Assembly: GCF_010365285.1 (NCBI RefSeq)
Contig: NZ_CP048286.1
Location: 6,684,001 to 6,748,000, forward strand
Source of the DNA: Paenibacillus rhizovicinus
Lineage (GTDB): Bacteria; Bacillota; Bacilli; Paenibacillales; Paenibacillaceae
Direction: 5' to 3'
Length of the DNA stretch: 64,000 nucleotides
The translations under genes were made by a program, and so were the position numbers. Every line of letters starts with the position of its first letter. The stretch's first letter is position 1. Below are positions 35,542 to 44,081 of this stretch, in pieces. Under the pieces are notes generated by a model. It worked only from the letters and a program-made list of their open reading frames with translations. It had not been told where the DNA came from and searched no databases.

Positions 35542-37427
35542 ACCGCGATATAAGAAGCGGCATTGGCCTGACGCAAACGGAAACGAAAACGGAAACGGAC
35601 AACACTGGGAAAAAGCTGCGCATCGAAGGCGTACGGGTCATCGGCGAGACGGTAACGACGGGCATGCGCGGCGAATCCGCGGGATCGGCCTCGCTGATTC
35701 TGCATGCCGGTGAAATCACCGTCCTTATGGGAGCGAACGGCGCGGGCAAAACGCGTTTCATGGAGACGATCGCGGGGCTGCGAGCGCCGGAATCGCTTGC
35801 CGTTCATTACGGCAGCGAATCGTTATGGGAGCGCCGCCGGTTATCGGCCCGCGGGGAGTCGAAACTAAACGAAGCAGCCCTGCTTGCCTATGCGTATTCC
35901 TGTCAGTCGCCGGAAGAGCAGCTGTTCCTTCGGACCGTGAGGGAAGAACTCGACTATACGTTGAGACCTTATTCTTCGATGACGGAAGCGGATCGGAACG
36001 ATCGAATCTCGGCGGCTCTGCAAGCCGTAAACTGGGACGGCTCATGGCTGGAGCGCGATCCGTATGCGATGAGCGGCGGCGAGCGGCGGCGGACGGCATT
36101 GTCTTGTTTGTTTGCCCCGCCGGCCGACTGGCTGCTGCTCGACGAACCGACGGCAGGCCTCGACGCCGAAGGACATGCGCTGCTTGGTGCGACTTTGAGG
36201 CGCTGCGCCTCGGAAGGGCAGGGCATTCTGCTCATTTCGCACGAGAGCGACTGGGCGTTCGAGCTCGCCGATCGCATGCTGCTTCTGCATGCGGACGGGA
36301 GCATGCGGTCATGCGGCAAGAGCGAGCTGCTGGCCAATCCGCAATGGTTGACGGAGGCGGGGATGGAGGTTCCGGCATGGTTCTCCGTCGCGCATCTGTG
36401 CACGCAGCTCGGCATCATGGAAGCGAGCGTATGGGATCCCAGTAAACTGGCGGAGGCGATTGCCGGTACGCCGGAGAAGTCGCAGCAGTCCCGAACCGAA
36501 TCAACACTCGGAGCCGTCTCTGGCATTGCTGCAACCGGGCTTGCCGTCTCGACGAGTCCGACGATCACGCCCGACTCAACGAACTTGTCCAGCCCGACTC
36601 TCCCATCCAGCCCGACGATCGCGCCGATCGCGGCAAACGCGGCCGCCCCAACGATCGCGCCGGCCAGGCAGCCTTTCGCGCTTCGCGCGTCGGCGGACAA
36701 ACCGTCGCCGATCGCGTCCTTCGACGCCAGAGCGGTATGGCTGACCTATATCGTACTTTCGACGTTCATCCTTCAACTGAACGGATGGCGGAGCGTAGGC
36801 TTAGCCGCAGTGCTCGTGGCGTGCGCGATTTATTTCGGACGAATTCCGCTTCGGCGGTGGCGCGGCGCTATCCGAACGATCGCGACGTTCACGGCCGTGA
36901 TCTCCATATTCGCCGGGTTTACCGAATCGCGCGCAGACAGCATCTGGGACGTTCACGCTGCACTGCTTTCGCTGCAATCGCTGCTTAAACCGCTCATCGT
37001 CATGCTGCTCGGCTTCGGTCTGCCGATCGCCGTGACGCCGCTCAGGCTGAGGCGCTCGCTGGAACAGCTATTCTCCCGATTCGGCCGGGTGCCGCAGTGG
37101 GGAACGAAGATGCTGTTGACCATTACGCTGCTGCTTCGGTTCGTGCCCGTTCTCCTCTCGGAGTGGGAACGGTTCTCGCGCATCTCCGTCGCGCGGGGCA
37201 AGCGTGTCGGCAACAATTGGCGCGGCGCCATCAAGAAAATCCAAGAGACGGCACTGCCGTTCATGCTCTCGTTATTCCGGCTGGGCGATCAGGTAGCGGA
37301 CGCGCTGGAGAGCCGCGGCGTCGGCGCGCAGTCGCATCCGACCGTACTCGTCACGGAAGTTTGGCAGCTTCGGGACACGGTGCTCCTACTGGCGGGAGCG
37401 GCTGGCGGCGTGCTGCTTTGGCTGTGA
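35538..37427 (+). CDS. Fused ECF ATPase-EcfT transmembrane coupling protein
   Basis: A 629-residue natural fusion. Residues about 30-290 form an ABC ATPase (Walker A MGANGAGKTR, signature MSGGERRRT, Walker B WLLLDEPTAG). A Ser/Thr/Pro/Ala-rich linker (about residues 310-385) leads to an EcfT membrane domain with four or five helices and the coupling-helix motifs ARGKRVGNNWRGA and ALESRGVGAQSH. Normally these are separate proteins (EcfA2 and EcfT). The start ATG 35538 overlaps the previous stop; an upstream in-frame ATG at 35505 lies inside the first ATPase. Together with BioY and the 34681 ATPase this makes a complete biotin ECF importer. Confidence 0.92.
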   Translation: MNRDIRSGIGLTQTETKTETDNTGKKLRIEGVRVIGETVTTGMRGESAGSASLILHAGEITVLMGANGAGKTRFMETIAGLRAPESLAVHYGSESLWERRRLSARGESKLNEAALLAYAYSCQSPEEQLFLRTVREELDYTLRPYSSMTEADRNDRISAALQAVNWDGSWLERDPYAMSGGERRRTALSCLFAPPADWLLLDEPTAGLDAEGHALLGATLRRCASEGQGILLISHESDWAFELADRMLLLHADGSMRSCGKSELLANPQWLTEAGMEVPAWFSVAHLCTQLGIMEASVWDPSKLAEAIAGTPEKSQQSRTESTLGAVSGIAATGLAVSTSPTITPDSTNLSSPTLPSSPTIAPIAANAAAPTIAPARQPFALRASADKPSPIASFDARAVWLTYIVLSTFILQLNGWRSVGLAAVLVACAIYFGRIPLRRWRGAIRTIATFTAVISIFAGFTESRADSIWDVHAALLSLQSLLKPLIVMLLGFGLPIAVTPLRLRRSLEQLFSRFGRVPQWGTKMLLTITLLLRFVPVLLSEWERFSRISVARGKRVGNNWRGAIKKIQETALPFMLSLFRLGDQVADALESRGVGAQSHPTVLVTEVWQLRDTVLLLAGAAGGVLLWL

Positions 37428-37487
37428 AAATAGGATTTTCGCCCGGAATGGGCTATGATAGTACAAGGTCCATGAAAGGAGCGCATG

Positions 37488-38558
37488 ATGAAGATGACGC
37501 AACCGCTGCAACCCAAGCTTGACCGCACTTATATGATCGAATTCCTTCAACGGCTGCTCGCGACGCCAAGTCCAAGCGGCTATTGCTCGGCCATCATGAA
37601 GCTGATTCAAGCGGAGGCCGCCAAGCTCGGCTGCGACCTCGAACTGACGCCGAAAGGCAACGGAATCATTACGATTCCCGGTCAGCGGCCAGATAGCCGG
37701 GAAGTGATCGCGCTGACCGCACACGTCGACACGCTCGGCGCCATGGTCAGGTCGGTCAAATCTTCCGGCACGCTCCGGTTTACGCCGGTAGGCGGTTATG
37801 CCATGCATTCCGTAGAGAACGAATACTGCCTCGTCCACGCCCGGGACGGCAGGACCTACGAGGGCACGGTGCTGACCTCGAAGCCATCGGTCCATGTTTA
37901 CTCCGACGCCCGCGATTTTAAACGCGAGGAAGCGAATATGGAGATTCGCATTGACGAGCCGGTAAAGTCCAAGGAAGACGTGCTGAAGCTCGGCATCGGC
38001 GTCGGGGACTTCGTATCCTGGGACCCGCGGACGCGGATTCTCCCGAACGGCCTCGTGAAATCCCGCCATCTCGACGACAAAGCGAGCGTAGCGGCGTTGT
38101 TCGCCTTGCTGGAATGGGTGAAGCGGGAAGGCAGAACGCCGGACCGCACCGTGAAAATCATCATTTCGACGTACGAGGAAGTCGGCCACGGCAGCTCGTA
38201 CATTCCGGCCGACATTACGGAAATGATCGCCGTCGACATGGGCGCGATCGGCGACGATCTCTCCACGACGGAATACGACGTTTCGATATGCGCCAAGGAT
38301 TCTTCCGGTCCTTACGATTACGAGATGACCTCGGCGCTCATCGCGCTCGCGAAGCGCGAGAACATCCCGCATGCCGTCGATATTTATCCGCATTACGGTT
38401 CGGACGCCTCCGCGGCGCAGCGCGGCGGAAGCAACATCCGCGCGGCGTTGATCGGACCGGGCGTACACGCCTCCCACAGCATGGAGCGCACGCATAGCGA
38501 TGCCATTGCCAATACGGCCGTGCTGTTGGCAGCCTACCTGTTCGAGCCGCGCAATTGA
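37488..38558 (+). CDS. M42-family metallo-aminopeptidase
   Basis: A 356-residue zinc aminopeptidase of the glutamyl-aminopeptidase/deblocking type. Metal and catalytic motifs are present: LTAHVDTLGAM, SRHLDDKASVAALFALL, STYEEVGHG and AVDMGAIG, with a final His in SHSMERTHSDA. The start ATG 37488 has AAAGGAG six bases upstream; ATG 37485 is adjacent. It lies 60 bases after the ECF operon but has no evident link to it. Confidence 0.93.
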   Translation: MKMTQPLQPKLDRTYMIEFLQRLLATPSPSGYCSAIMKLIQAEAAKLGCDLELTPKGNGIITIPGQRPDSREVIALTAHVDTLGAMVRSVKSSGTLRFTPVGGYAMHSVENEYCLVHARDGRTYEGTVLTSKPSVHVYSDARDFKREEANMEIRIDEPVKSKEDVLKLGIGVGDFVSWDPRTRILPNGLVKSRHLDDKASVAALFALLEWVKREGRTPDRTVKIIISTYEEVGHGSSYIPADITEMIAVDMGAIGDDLSTTEYDVSICAKDSSGPYDYEMTSALIALAKRENIPHAVDIYPHYGSDASAAQRGGSNIRAALIGPGVHASHSMERTHSDAIANTAVLLAAYLFEPRN

Positions 38559-38629
38559 GATGAACTGCTAAAATTACAAGTAGACAAGTATAAAACGGAC
38601 ATTATATGATGAATAGTGGGTGATTCGAC

Positions 38630-39271
38630 ATGACGACAGAAAATAACGTATCCAATTCCAACGATACGCAGGAACAAGGAAATGTTTCGGAAGAGGAATT
38701 CCGCCAGGTCGTTCAAGCGCTGCACGATAACGGCTTGAAAGCGCTCCGGTTCAAGTTCGAGGACGAGCAAGTGGACGGACAGGTGTTGAACCACGAGGTT
38801 TACGGACCGATTTTTACGTACAAAGTGGAAACGAAGGACGGCGGCAAATACGCAACGGGCTTCTTCATGCGTGAATTGCTGCAAACGTTCCAAAGCAATG
38901 ACGATCCCGCGCTGTGGATCTCTTCGTTCTTCTTCGACCTGATGGACGGCAACGAAGGCGCGGACAAGCTGCTGCCGAAGCCGCCGCAGTCCGAGGATGA
39001 CGCTAAGGCGCTGATTGATAAAATAATCGTGCCTTATTGCGCCAAAACGATTCGCGAAGAGTTCCCGAACGAGCAGGTATATGTCGATTTGGATCTTAAC
39101 GAACAACATGGTCCTGTCTTGGAAGCCGGCTTCACGTCTATTACGGACGGCAACAATATTTGCGCGCTGCCCCTGCATGTGCTCATTGCGCACTTCCTGC
39201 TGAACCGCGATCCGGCCGAGCCTATGATTCAAGGGCTGTACCGCATCCGCGAGGAGCACGGACTGGAATAG
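38630..39271 (+). CDS. Hypothetical cytoplasmic protein, 213 residues
   Basis: I do not recognise a named family. The protein is acidic and soluble, with a disordered Asn/Glu start and a mixed alpha/beta body (FEDEQVDGQVLNHEVYGPIF; ADKLLPKPPQSEDDAKALID; QVYVDLDLNEQHGPVLEAGF). There is no signal peptide or membrane segment. The ATG at 38630 has GTGATTCGAC upstream and no strong site. A strong terminator follows. Confidence 0.78.
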   Translation: MTTENNVSNSNDTQEQGNVSEEEFRQVVQALHDNGLKALRFKFEDEQVDGQVLNHEVYGPIFTYKVETKDGGKYATGFFMRELLQTFQSNDDPALWISSFFFDLMDGNEGADKLLPKPPQSEDDAKALIDKIIVPYCAKTIREEFPNEQVYVDLDLNEQHGPVLEAGFTSITDGNNICALPLHVLIAHFLLNRDPAEPMIQGLYRIREEHGLE

Positions 39272-39299
39272 GCCTATCGCCGCCGCAATGCTGCGGAGA

Positions 39300-39337
39300 C
39301 ATAGAAAAAAGCCTGAGCAATCAGGCTTTTTTCTATG
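39300..39337. terminator. Bidirectional terminator
   Basis: A perfect 17-bp stem (39300-39316 with 39321-39337, loop GCAA) has A and T runs inside the stem (AAAAAAGCCTGA, TCAGGCTTTTTT). It serves the hypothetical gene (+) and the convergent transporter (-). Confidence 0.9.
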
Positions 39338-39340
39338 TCT

Positions 39341-40279
39341 TTATTCGGCGATGGCCGCAGGCAGAGGGTCGACGTGAAGGGCGGAATCGGCCTCGAGCTT
39401 CTCCGCGCGCATGTACAGGATCAATCCGGCAATGATGAACACTCCGCCGATCAATTGGAAACCGGTAATCATCTCGCGGAACAGCAGCATGCCGAGAAGG
39501 CTGGCGCCGACCGGTTCCGCAAGCACCGTCATCGAGATGGTCGTCGGCTTCACGTATTTCAGCAGCCAGTTAAAAATCATATGGCCGAATACGGTCGGCA
39601 CGATGGCAAGCAGGACGAATACCAGCCATTCTTTGGCGGGATAGCCGGTCATCGGGATGCCTCTAACGACGTTGTAAACCGCGAAGCATGCCGCCGTCAC
39701 GCCGAACACGATAAAGCTGTACAGATACGAGGAAACGCGGCGCATGATTTGTTTGGCTATGAGCATATTGACGGCAACGGCGAGCGCTCCCAGAAAGGAA
39801 AGCGCGTCTCCGAAGAATGCCCGTTGGGATAGGCCGATATCGCCGGATCCGATGCTGATCGCGCCGATTAAGGCAACGAGCATGCCGATGACGGCTAATT
39901 TACCGGGGCGGTCTTTGAATAGGAAGAAAGCGCCGATCATCACGAATACGGGTTCCAGCGCCAGCAGGATCGTCGAGCTTGCGATGGACGTATAGGTCAA
40001 GGATGCCATCCAGAGCAGGAAATGAAGCGCAAGAAAGAAGCCGGCGGCCAGCAGCAAGAGCCAGTCTTTGCGGTTAATCTTATGCAGCGTGCGCAGCTGT
40101 TTCCCGCCGAAGGGCAGCATCATCAGGAAGGTGAATAGCATGCGATACAAGCCTTGTACCGATACCGGCGCATCGGATGCGCGAACGAGTATGGGCGCGA
40201 ACGAGATGGCCAGCATGCCGATCAAGAGCGGGAAGACGGGAGAAACGGGCGGTTTGGCAGGCCCGGACGATGAATGCAC
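39341..40279 (-). CDS. EamA/DMT-family transporter
   Basis: A 312-residue transporter with ten transmembrane helices in two EamA repeats; the second repeat is clear from TVFGHMIFNWLLKYVKPTTI followed by VLAEPVGASLLGMLLFREMI. Members export metabolites such as amino acids. On the minus strand AGAAAGGAA precedes a GTG at 40279 with good spacing; a longer start at 40327 has no spaced ribosome site. The substrate is unknown. Confidence 0.88.
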   Translation of the reverse strand: MHSSSGPAKPPVSPVFPLLIGMLAISFAPILVRASDAPVSVQGLYRMLFTFLMMLPFGGKQLRTLHKINRKDWLLLLAAGFFLALHFLLWMASLTYTSIASSTILLALEPVFVMIGAFFLFKDRPGKLAVIGMLVALIGAISIGSGDIGLSQRAFFGDALSFLGALAVAVNMLIAKQIMRRVSSYLYSFIVFGVTAACFAVYNVVRGIPMTGYPAKEWLVFVLLAIVPTVFGHMIFNWLLKYVKPTTISMTVLAEPVGASLLGMLLFREMITGFQLIGGVFIIAGLILYMRAEKLEADSALHVDPLPAAIAE

Positions 40280-40445
40280 GATGATGTTCCTTTCTGCTGC
40301 GATGCGTATAATGGTTTCATTCAGCATCCCTCATTATGCACGCCGAGGCTTGTCCAGGCAAGGGAAAGGGGCGAATTGGCAGCGTGTTGGCATACCTTGC
40401 GCCATTAACCATTATTTTTCGTCATAATGTTGTCATTTGTAACCG

Positions 40446-40463
40446 CATAACAGGTCTGTTATG
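40446..40463. promoter_or_regulatory. Operator-like palindrome
   Basis: CATAACAG and CTGTTATG flank a GT centre, giving perfect 8-base arms. It sits in the 240-base gap between the DMT transporter and the 48-residue membrane protein. The binding protein is unknown. Confidence 0.45.
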
Positions 40464-40520
40464 ATTTTCTGAAAACATGGCGGTACCGAATGACAGGTTC
40501 TGCCGAAGGAGAGACTGACA

Positions 40521-40667
40521 ATGGGCGTACCTACAGGGGTGTGGATCTCGGCGATCATCATCGGGATCATTGTGACGTGGATGACGATTTGGGTGACCAA
40601 TAAAGCATATTCCCGGAGATGGGAAGACCATGGCGTAGACAAAGAAAAGAACGATCCAACGAATTAG
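40521..40667 (+). CDS. Small membrane protein, 48 residues
   Basis: A short gene with a clear ribosome site (GAAGGAG) nine bases before ATG. One hydrophobic helix (VWISAIIIGIIVTWMTIWVT) is followed by a charged cytosolic tail (SRRWEDHGVDKEKNDPTN). I do not know a named family. The composition (helix then charged tail) and the ribosome site make it credible as a real single-pass protein. Confidence 0.7.
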   Translation: MGVPTGVWISAIIIGIIVTWMTIWVTNKAYSRRWEDHGVDKEKNDPTN

Positions 40668-40790
40668 TTCGGTTGGTTGACTTGAAACCGATCGGTGTCC
40701 TATACTGAAAAGCGAAACCAAACGGGTTCGTTTTTTTGTTTAAGTAACATGAAGCCCGATGATCGAGTCGGTCAAGGAGATGGTATAGAT

Positions 40791-41213
40791 ATGGAAACAC
40801 AAGATACATTGCCGCCGATCCAACGAACGCAGCTGTTCAAAGCGCCGATTCAGAAAGTGTGGACCGCGATTGCGACGGCGGAGGGGCTGAATGCCTGGTT
40901 TATGCCGAATGATTTCGAGCCAGTGGTCGGCCATGCGTTTAAGATCGATGCGGGGCCGTTCGGCATGCAGCCTTGCCTCGTCAAAGAAATCGAAGTACAG
41001 AGGCGCATCGTATTCGAATGGGGCACGGAATGGACGATTACGATCGAGCTCGAAGACAAAGGCGACAATCAGACGTCTTGCACGCTGACGCATTCCGGCT
41101 GGCGCGTGGACGGCATGACGGAATTCAACATGCCGCACAGCCTGGTTCGCGATACGATGGACAAGGGCTGGGTCGGCATCGTGGCCAAGCTCGGCTCGTA
41201 TGTCGAGGCCTGA
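40791..41213 (+). CDS. SRPBCC/AHSA1-domain protein
   Basis: A 140-residue protein of the activator-of-Hsp90 homologue type: IQRTQLFKAPIQKVWTAIAT at the N-terminus, the WFMPNDF segment, and the long C-terminal helix (DTMDKGWVGIVAKLGSYV). It forms a hydrophobic ligand cavity; ligands are usually unknown. The start ATG 40791 follows AAGGAG. It is immediately upstream of an ArsR regulator, a very common pairing in which the regulator controls both genes. Confidence 0.88.
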   Translation: METQDTLPPIQRTQLFKAPIQKVWTAIATAEGLNAWFMPNDFEPVVGHAFKIDAGPFGMQPCLVKEIEVQRRIVFEWGTEWTITIELEDKGDNQTSCTLTHSGWRVDGMTEFNMPHSLVRDTMDKGWVGIVAKLGSYVEA

Positions 41214-41214
41214 C

Positions 41215-41568
41215 ATGGCCGCGCTGCCGTCCGGCAAGCATGATGTCTTTCAAGCGATCGCTGACCCGACGCGGCGCGAAGTGCTGCGGCTGCTCGTCGA
41301 CAAGGAGATGCCCGTCACCGCCATTTCCGGCCATTTCACGATGACGAGAACCGCGGTATCCAAACATCTTCGCATCCTGTCGGAGGCCGGGCTCGTCAAG
41401 GAGCGCAAGGTCGGGCGCGAAACGCGCTACCGGCTGGAGACGCAGCCCCTGCAGGAGCTGCGCAATTGGCTGCAATACTATGAACGGTATTGGGAGAATA
41501 AATTGTCCGCCCTGCAGCGTCTGGTCGAGTCGGATGAGGATGCGGACGAGAAAACGAACGACGCATAG
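41215..41568 (+). CDS. ArsR-family transcriptional regulator
   Basis: A 117-residue winged-helix regulator. The recognition region reads MTRTAVSKHLRILSEAGLVK, with the wing KVGRETRYRLE. No Cys cluster of the metal-sensing type is present, so it is not a typical metal sensor. It starts one base after the SRPBCC stop (ATG 41215), so the two form an operon. Confidence 0.9.
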   Translation: MAALPSGKHDVFQAIADPTRREVLRLLVDKEMPVTAISGHFTMTRTAVSKHLRILSEAGLVKERKVGRETRYRLETQPLQELRNWLQYYERYWENKLSALQRLVESDEDADEKTNDA

Positions 41569-41596
41569 GACGAAGGGCGGATAGCCGCCGAATACG

Positions 41597-41626
41597 AAAA
41601 CCCGTGGTTTATCGACGCGGGTTTTT
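41597..41626 (+). terminator. Terminator after the SRPBCC-ArsR pair
   Basis: AAAACCCG (41597-41604) pairs with CGGGTTTT (41618-41625) around a 13-base loop, with a T run. Confidence 0.75.
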
Positions 41627-41663
41627 CTGTTACGCTTAATGTACAAGAGAGGAGAATTTAACC

Positions 41664-42452
41664 ATGTCATACGAATACGCTGCCATACAATACATCGGCC
41701 AAGTCGGCGTCATTATCGGCCGCAACGGCTTCAAGCTCGCCGTCGACCCGTTTTTGACGGACGATACGCTGTCGACGGACAGCTTTTGGAAGCGTTCTTA
41801 TTCCCCGCCGGTCGAGGCGCGCGAGCTGAACGATCTGAATCTGGTCCTGGTCACGCACGAGCATTCGGATCATCTGGATCCGGCGACGCTGCTGAGCATC
41901 GCCGAAGCTTCGCCGTCCTGCAGATTTGCCGGTCCTGCCGTTTGCGCGGCCATCTTGAAGAAAATCGGCATTCCCGAAGAACGCGTGGACAGCCTTCAGT
42001 ATGGGGAGCCGTACGCATGCGCCGGAGGATTGACGATTCATCCGATCCCGGCTTGGCATGAAACCCGAATCTCGGATGCCGAGGGGCGCGACCGTTTCCT
42101 GGGCTACATGATGGAGTGGGACGGCATCGTCATCTATCATGCGGGCGATACGCTGGTTACGGAAGAATTGATCGGTATTCTGAAGAATTACCGCATCGAT
42201 GTCGGCATGCTTCCGATCAATGGCCGGGATCTGTTCCGTCATCGCCGCGGCATCGACGGTAATATGAATGCGCGCGAAGCGGCTGCTTTGGCCGTCGATA
42301 CGGGGATGGGCGTCGTCGTTCCGCTGCATTTCGACTTGTACCCGAACAACAGCGAGGGCATCGTGGGCTTCGTCGGCGAGCTATTCGACCGGCATCGCGG
42401 CCAGCGTTACCATGTTTTCCAGCCTGGCGAAACTTGGGTCTATGTCAAGTAA
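41664..42452 (+). CDS. Metallo-beta-lactamase-fold hydrolase (UlaG-like)
   Basis: A 262-residue hydrolase. The metal-binding motif is LVTHEHSDHLDP, with further ligands in IPAWHETR, YHAGDT and VPLHFDLYP. The overall pattern resembles UlaG, the L-ascorbate-6-phosphate lactonase, but no other ascorbate genes are near, so the true substrate is unknown. ATG 41664 has GAGAGGAG upstream. Confidence 0.88.
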   Translation: MSYEYAAIQYIGQVGVIIGRNGFKLAVDPFLTDDTLSTDSFWKRSYSPPVEARELNDLNLVLVTHEHSDHLDPATLLSIAEASPSCRFAGPAVCAAILKKIGIPEERVDSLQYGEPYACAGGLTIHPIPAWHETRISDAEGRDRFLGYMMEWDGIVIYHAGDTLVTEELIGILKNYRIDVGMLPINGRDLFRHRRGIDGNMNAREAAALAVDTGMGVVVPLHFDLYPNNSEGIVGFVGELFDRHRGQRYHVFQPGETWVYVK

Positions 42453-42532
42453 GGATCGGCTAGCCGTGAATCGAAGCGGATATGATGCCTTTCGCTTCGG
42501 AAACACTAGAGAAATAAGGAGGCTGGTCACAT

Positions 42533-43264
42533 TTGGGTATTCTTGCGTTTAAAGGATTGACCAAGATGCTCCCCGGCGACAGAACCTTATTCTCGAACAT
42601 TTCCGCTTCCGTCGATGCCCCCGCATCCATTGCGTTGATCGCGCCGTCGGGACAAGGCAAGAGCACCTTGCTGCGCTTGCTCGCGCTATTGGATGAGCCG
42701 AGCAGCGGAGAATTGCTGTTGGAGGACAAGGCTTCCGCCGATTGGCACCCGCAGGCATGGCGCTGCAAGGCGGCTTACGTAGCGCAGCAGTCGATTATGC
42801 TTCCGGGCACCGTCGATAGCAATTTGCGGACGTTCAGCCGCCTGCATAATTCCGAGTTCGACGAAGCCGCGGCTATGAAGCTGATGGCTGCTGCAGGCTT
42901 GTCGGCGATGAGCTGGTCGAAGGAAGCGGAGACGCTGTCCGGCGGAGAGAAGCAGCGGCTGTCGCTCGTCCGGTCGCTGCTGGCCCGGCCGTCGGTGCTG
43001 TTGCTCGACGAAGTCACGGCTTCGCTGGATCAGCACAGCAAAGCCGCGGTGGAAACAATGCTGCTTGGTTTGCTGGATGCGGCGCAAACGACGCTGATCT
43101 GGGTGTCGCATGACCTGGAACAGGCGCGGCGCGTCAGTTCGCGGGTATGGTTTCTGGCGGACGGGGCCTTCTCGGATTGCGAGTCGGAATCATTCTTCCG
43201 CGATCCTCCGACGGAAGCGGCGATGGCCTTCCTGAAACAGCGAGCTATGGAGGCGGATGACTGA
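42533..43264 (+). CDS. ABC transporter ATP-binding protein (FetA/YbbL type)
   Basis: A 243-residue ATPase: Walker A APSGQGKST, Q-loop AYVAQQ, signature LSGGEKQRLS, Walker B VLLLDEVTASLD. It pairs with the downstream UPF0014-family permease, as in FetAB, an exporter linked to iron balance and oxidative stress resistance. Start is TTG at 42533 after AAGGAGG. Its TGA overlaps the permease ATG. The function is inferred by family. Confidence 0.9.
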   Translation: MGILAFKGLTKMLPGDRTLFSNISASVDAPASIALIAPSGQGKSTLLRLLALLDEPSSGELLLEDKASADWHPQAWRCKAAYVAQQSIMLPGTVDSNLRTFSRLHNSEFDEAAAMKLMAAAGLSAMSWSKEAETLSGGEKQRLSLVRSLLARPSVLLLDEVTASLDQHSKAAVETMLLGLLDAAQTTLIWVSHDLEQARRVSSRVWFLADGAFSDCESESFFRDPPTEAAMAFLKQRAMEADD

Positions 43265-44022
43265 TGTCCCTTACGGCGGTTGCGTTCACGCTGCTCTTCG
43301 TTGCGATTACCGTGTTCGTTTCCATGCGTCAGAAGCTCGGGCTGGAGCGCGATATCGTCATCGGGACGATTCGCGCGACGGTGCAGCTGCTGGCCGTCGG
43401 GCTCGTGCTGCAGGCGGTTTTTCGAACCCATCATCTCCTGCTGCTCGTGCCGATTATCGTCGTCATGATCGCGATTGCATCGTGGCACGCGGCGAGGCGC
43501 GGGAAGGGCTTGCGCGGCATCGCGCTGCGGATCGGAATCGCCATTGCCTCGACCGAAGCGATGATCATGCTGCTGCTGCTCGGCCTGCACATCATCAAGA
43601 GCACGCCGCAGTACATCATCTCCATCAGCGGGATGACGATCGGCAACGCGATGGTTATCGCAGGGTTATTCTTGAATCAGATGAGGCGGGACATCGAGTC
43701 TTCGCGCGGCGAGATCGAGACGCTGCTCTCCCTCGGCGCAAGCGCGCGGCAGGCGATTCAGCTCAGCATCAAACGATCGGTGAAAGCGAGCTTGATTCCG
43801 ACGATCGACGGGATGAAGACGGTCGGTATCGTCCAATTGCCCGGTATGATGACGGGGATGATCATCGCCGGCGCCGATCCGCTGCAAGCGGTCCGGTATC
43901 AGATTCTGATCGTCTTCGCGTTCACGTCATCGGCGGCTGTCACGAGCATTATCCTGAGTTTGCTCACCTACAAGCTTTGGTTTACGCAAGCGATGCAATT
44001 GAGGCAATTGGGTAAAGAATAA
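43264..44022 (+). CDS. FetB/YbbM-family (UPF0014) ABC permease
   Basis: A 252-residue membrane protein with about seven helices. Family motifs include GTIRATVQLLAVGLVLQ, SGMTIGNAMVIAGLFLNQM and PTIDGMKTVGIVQLPGMMTG. It forms a two-gene operon with the preceding ATPase, coupled by ATGA. FetB-type exporters are linked to iron and peroxide tolerance. Confidence 0.92.
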   Translation: MSLTAVAFTLLFVAITVFVSMRQKLGLERDIVIGTIRATVQLLAVGLVLQAVFRTHHLLLLVPIIVVMIAIASWHAARRGKGLRGIALRIGIAIASTEAMIMLLLLGLHIIKSTPQYIISISGMTIGNAMVIAGLFLNQMRRDIESSRGEIETLLSLGASARQAIQLSIKRSVKASLIPTIDGMKTVGIVQLPGMMTGMIIAGADPLQAVRYQILIVFAFTSSAAVTSIILSLLTYKLWFTQAMQLRQLGKE

Positions 44023-44081
44023 TATTGCGCGCGGCAGCCGGACTGTACGCGCCGTCATTTCGAGAGGAGAGGGAAGAAACG

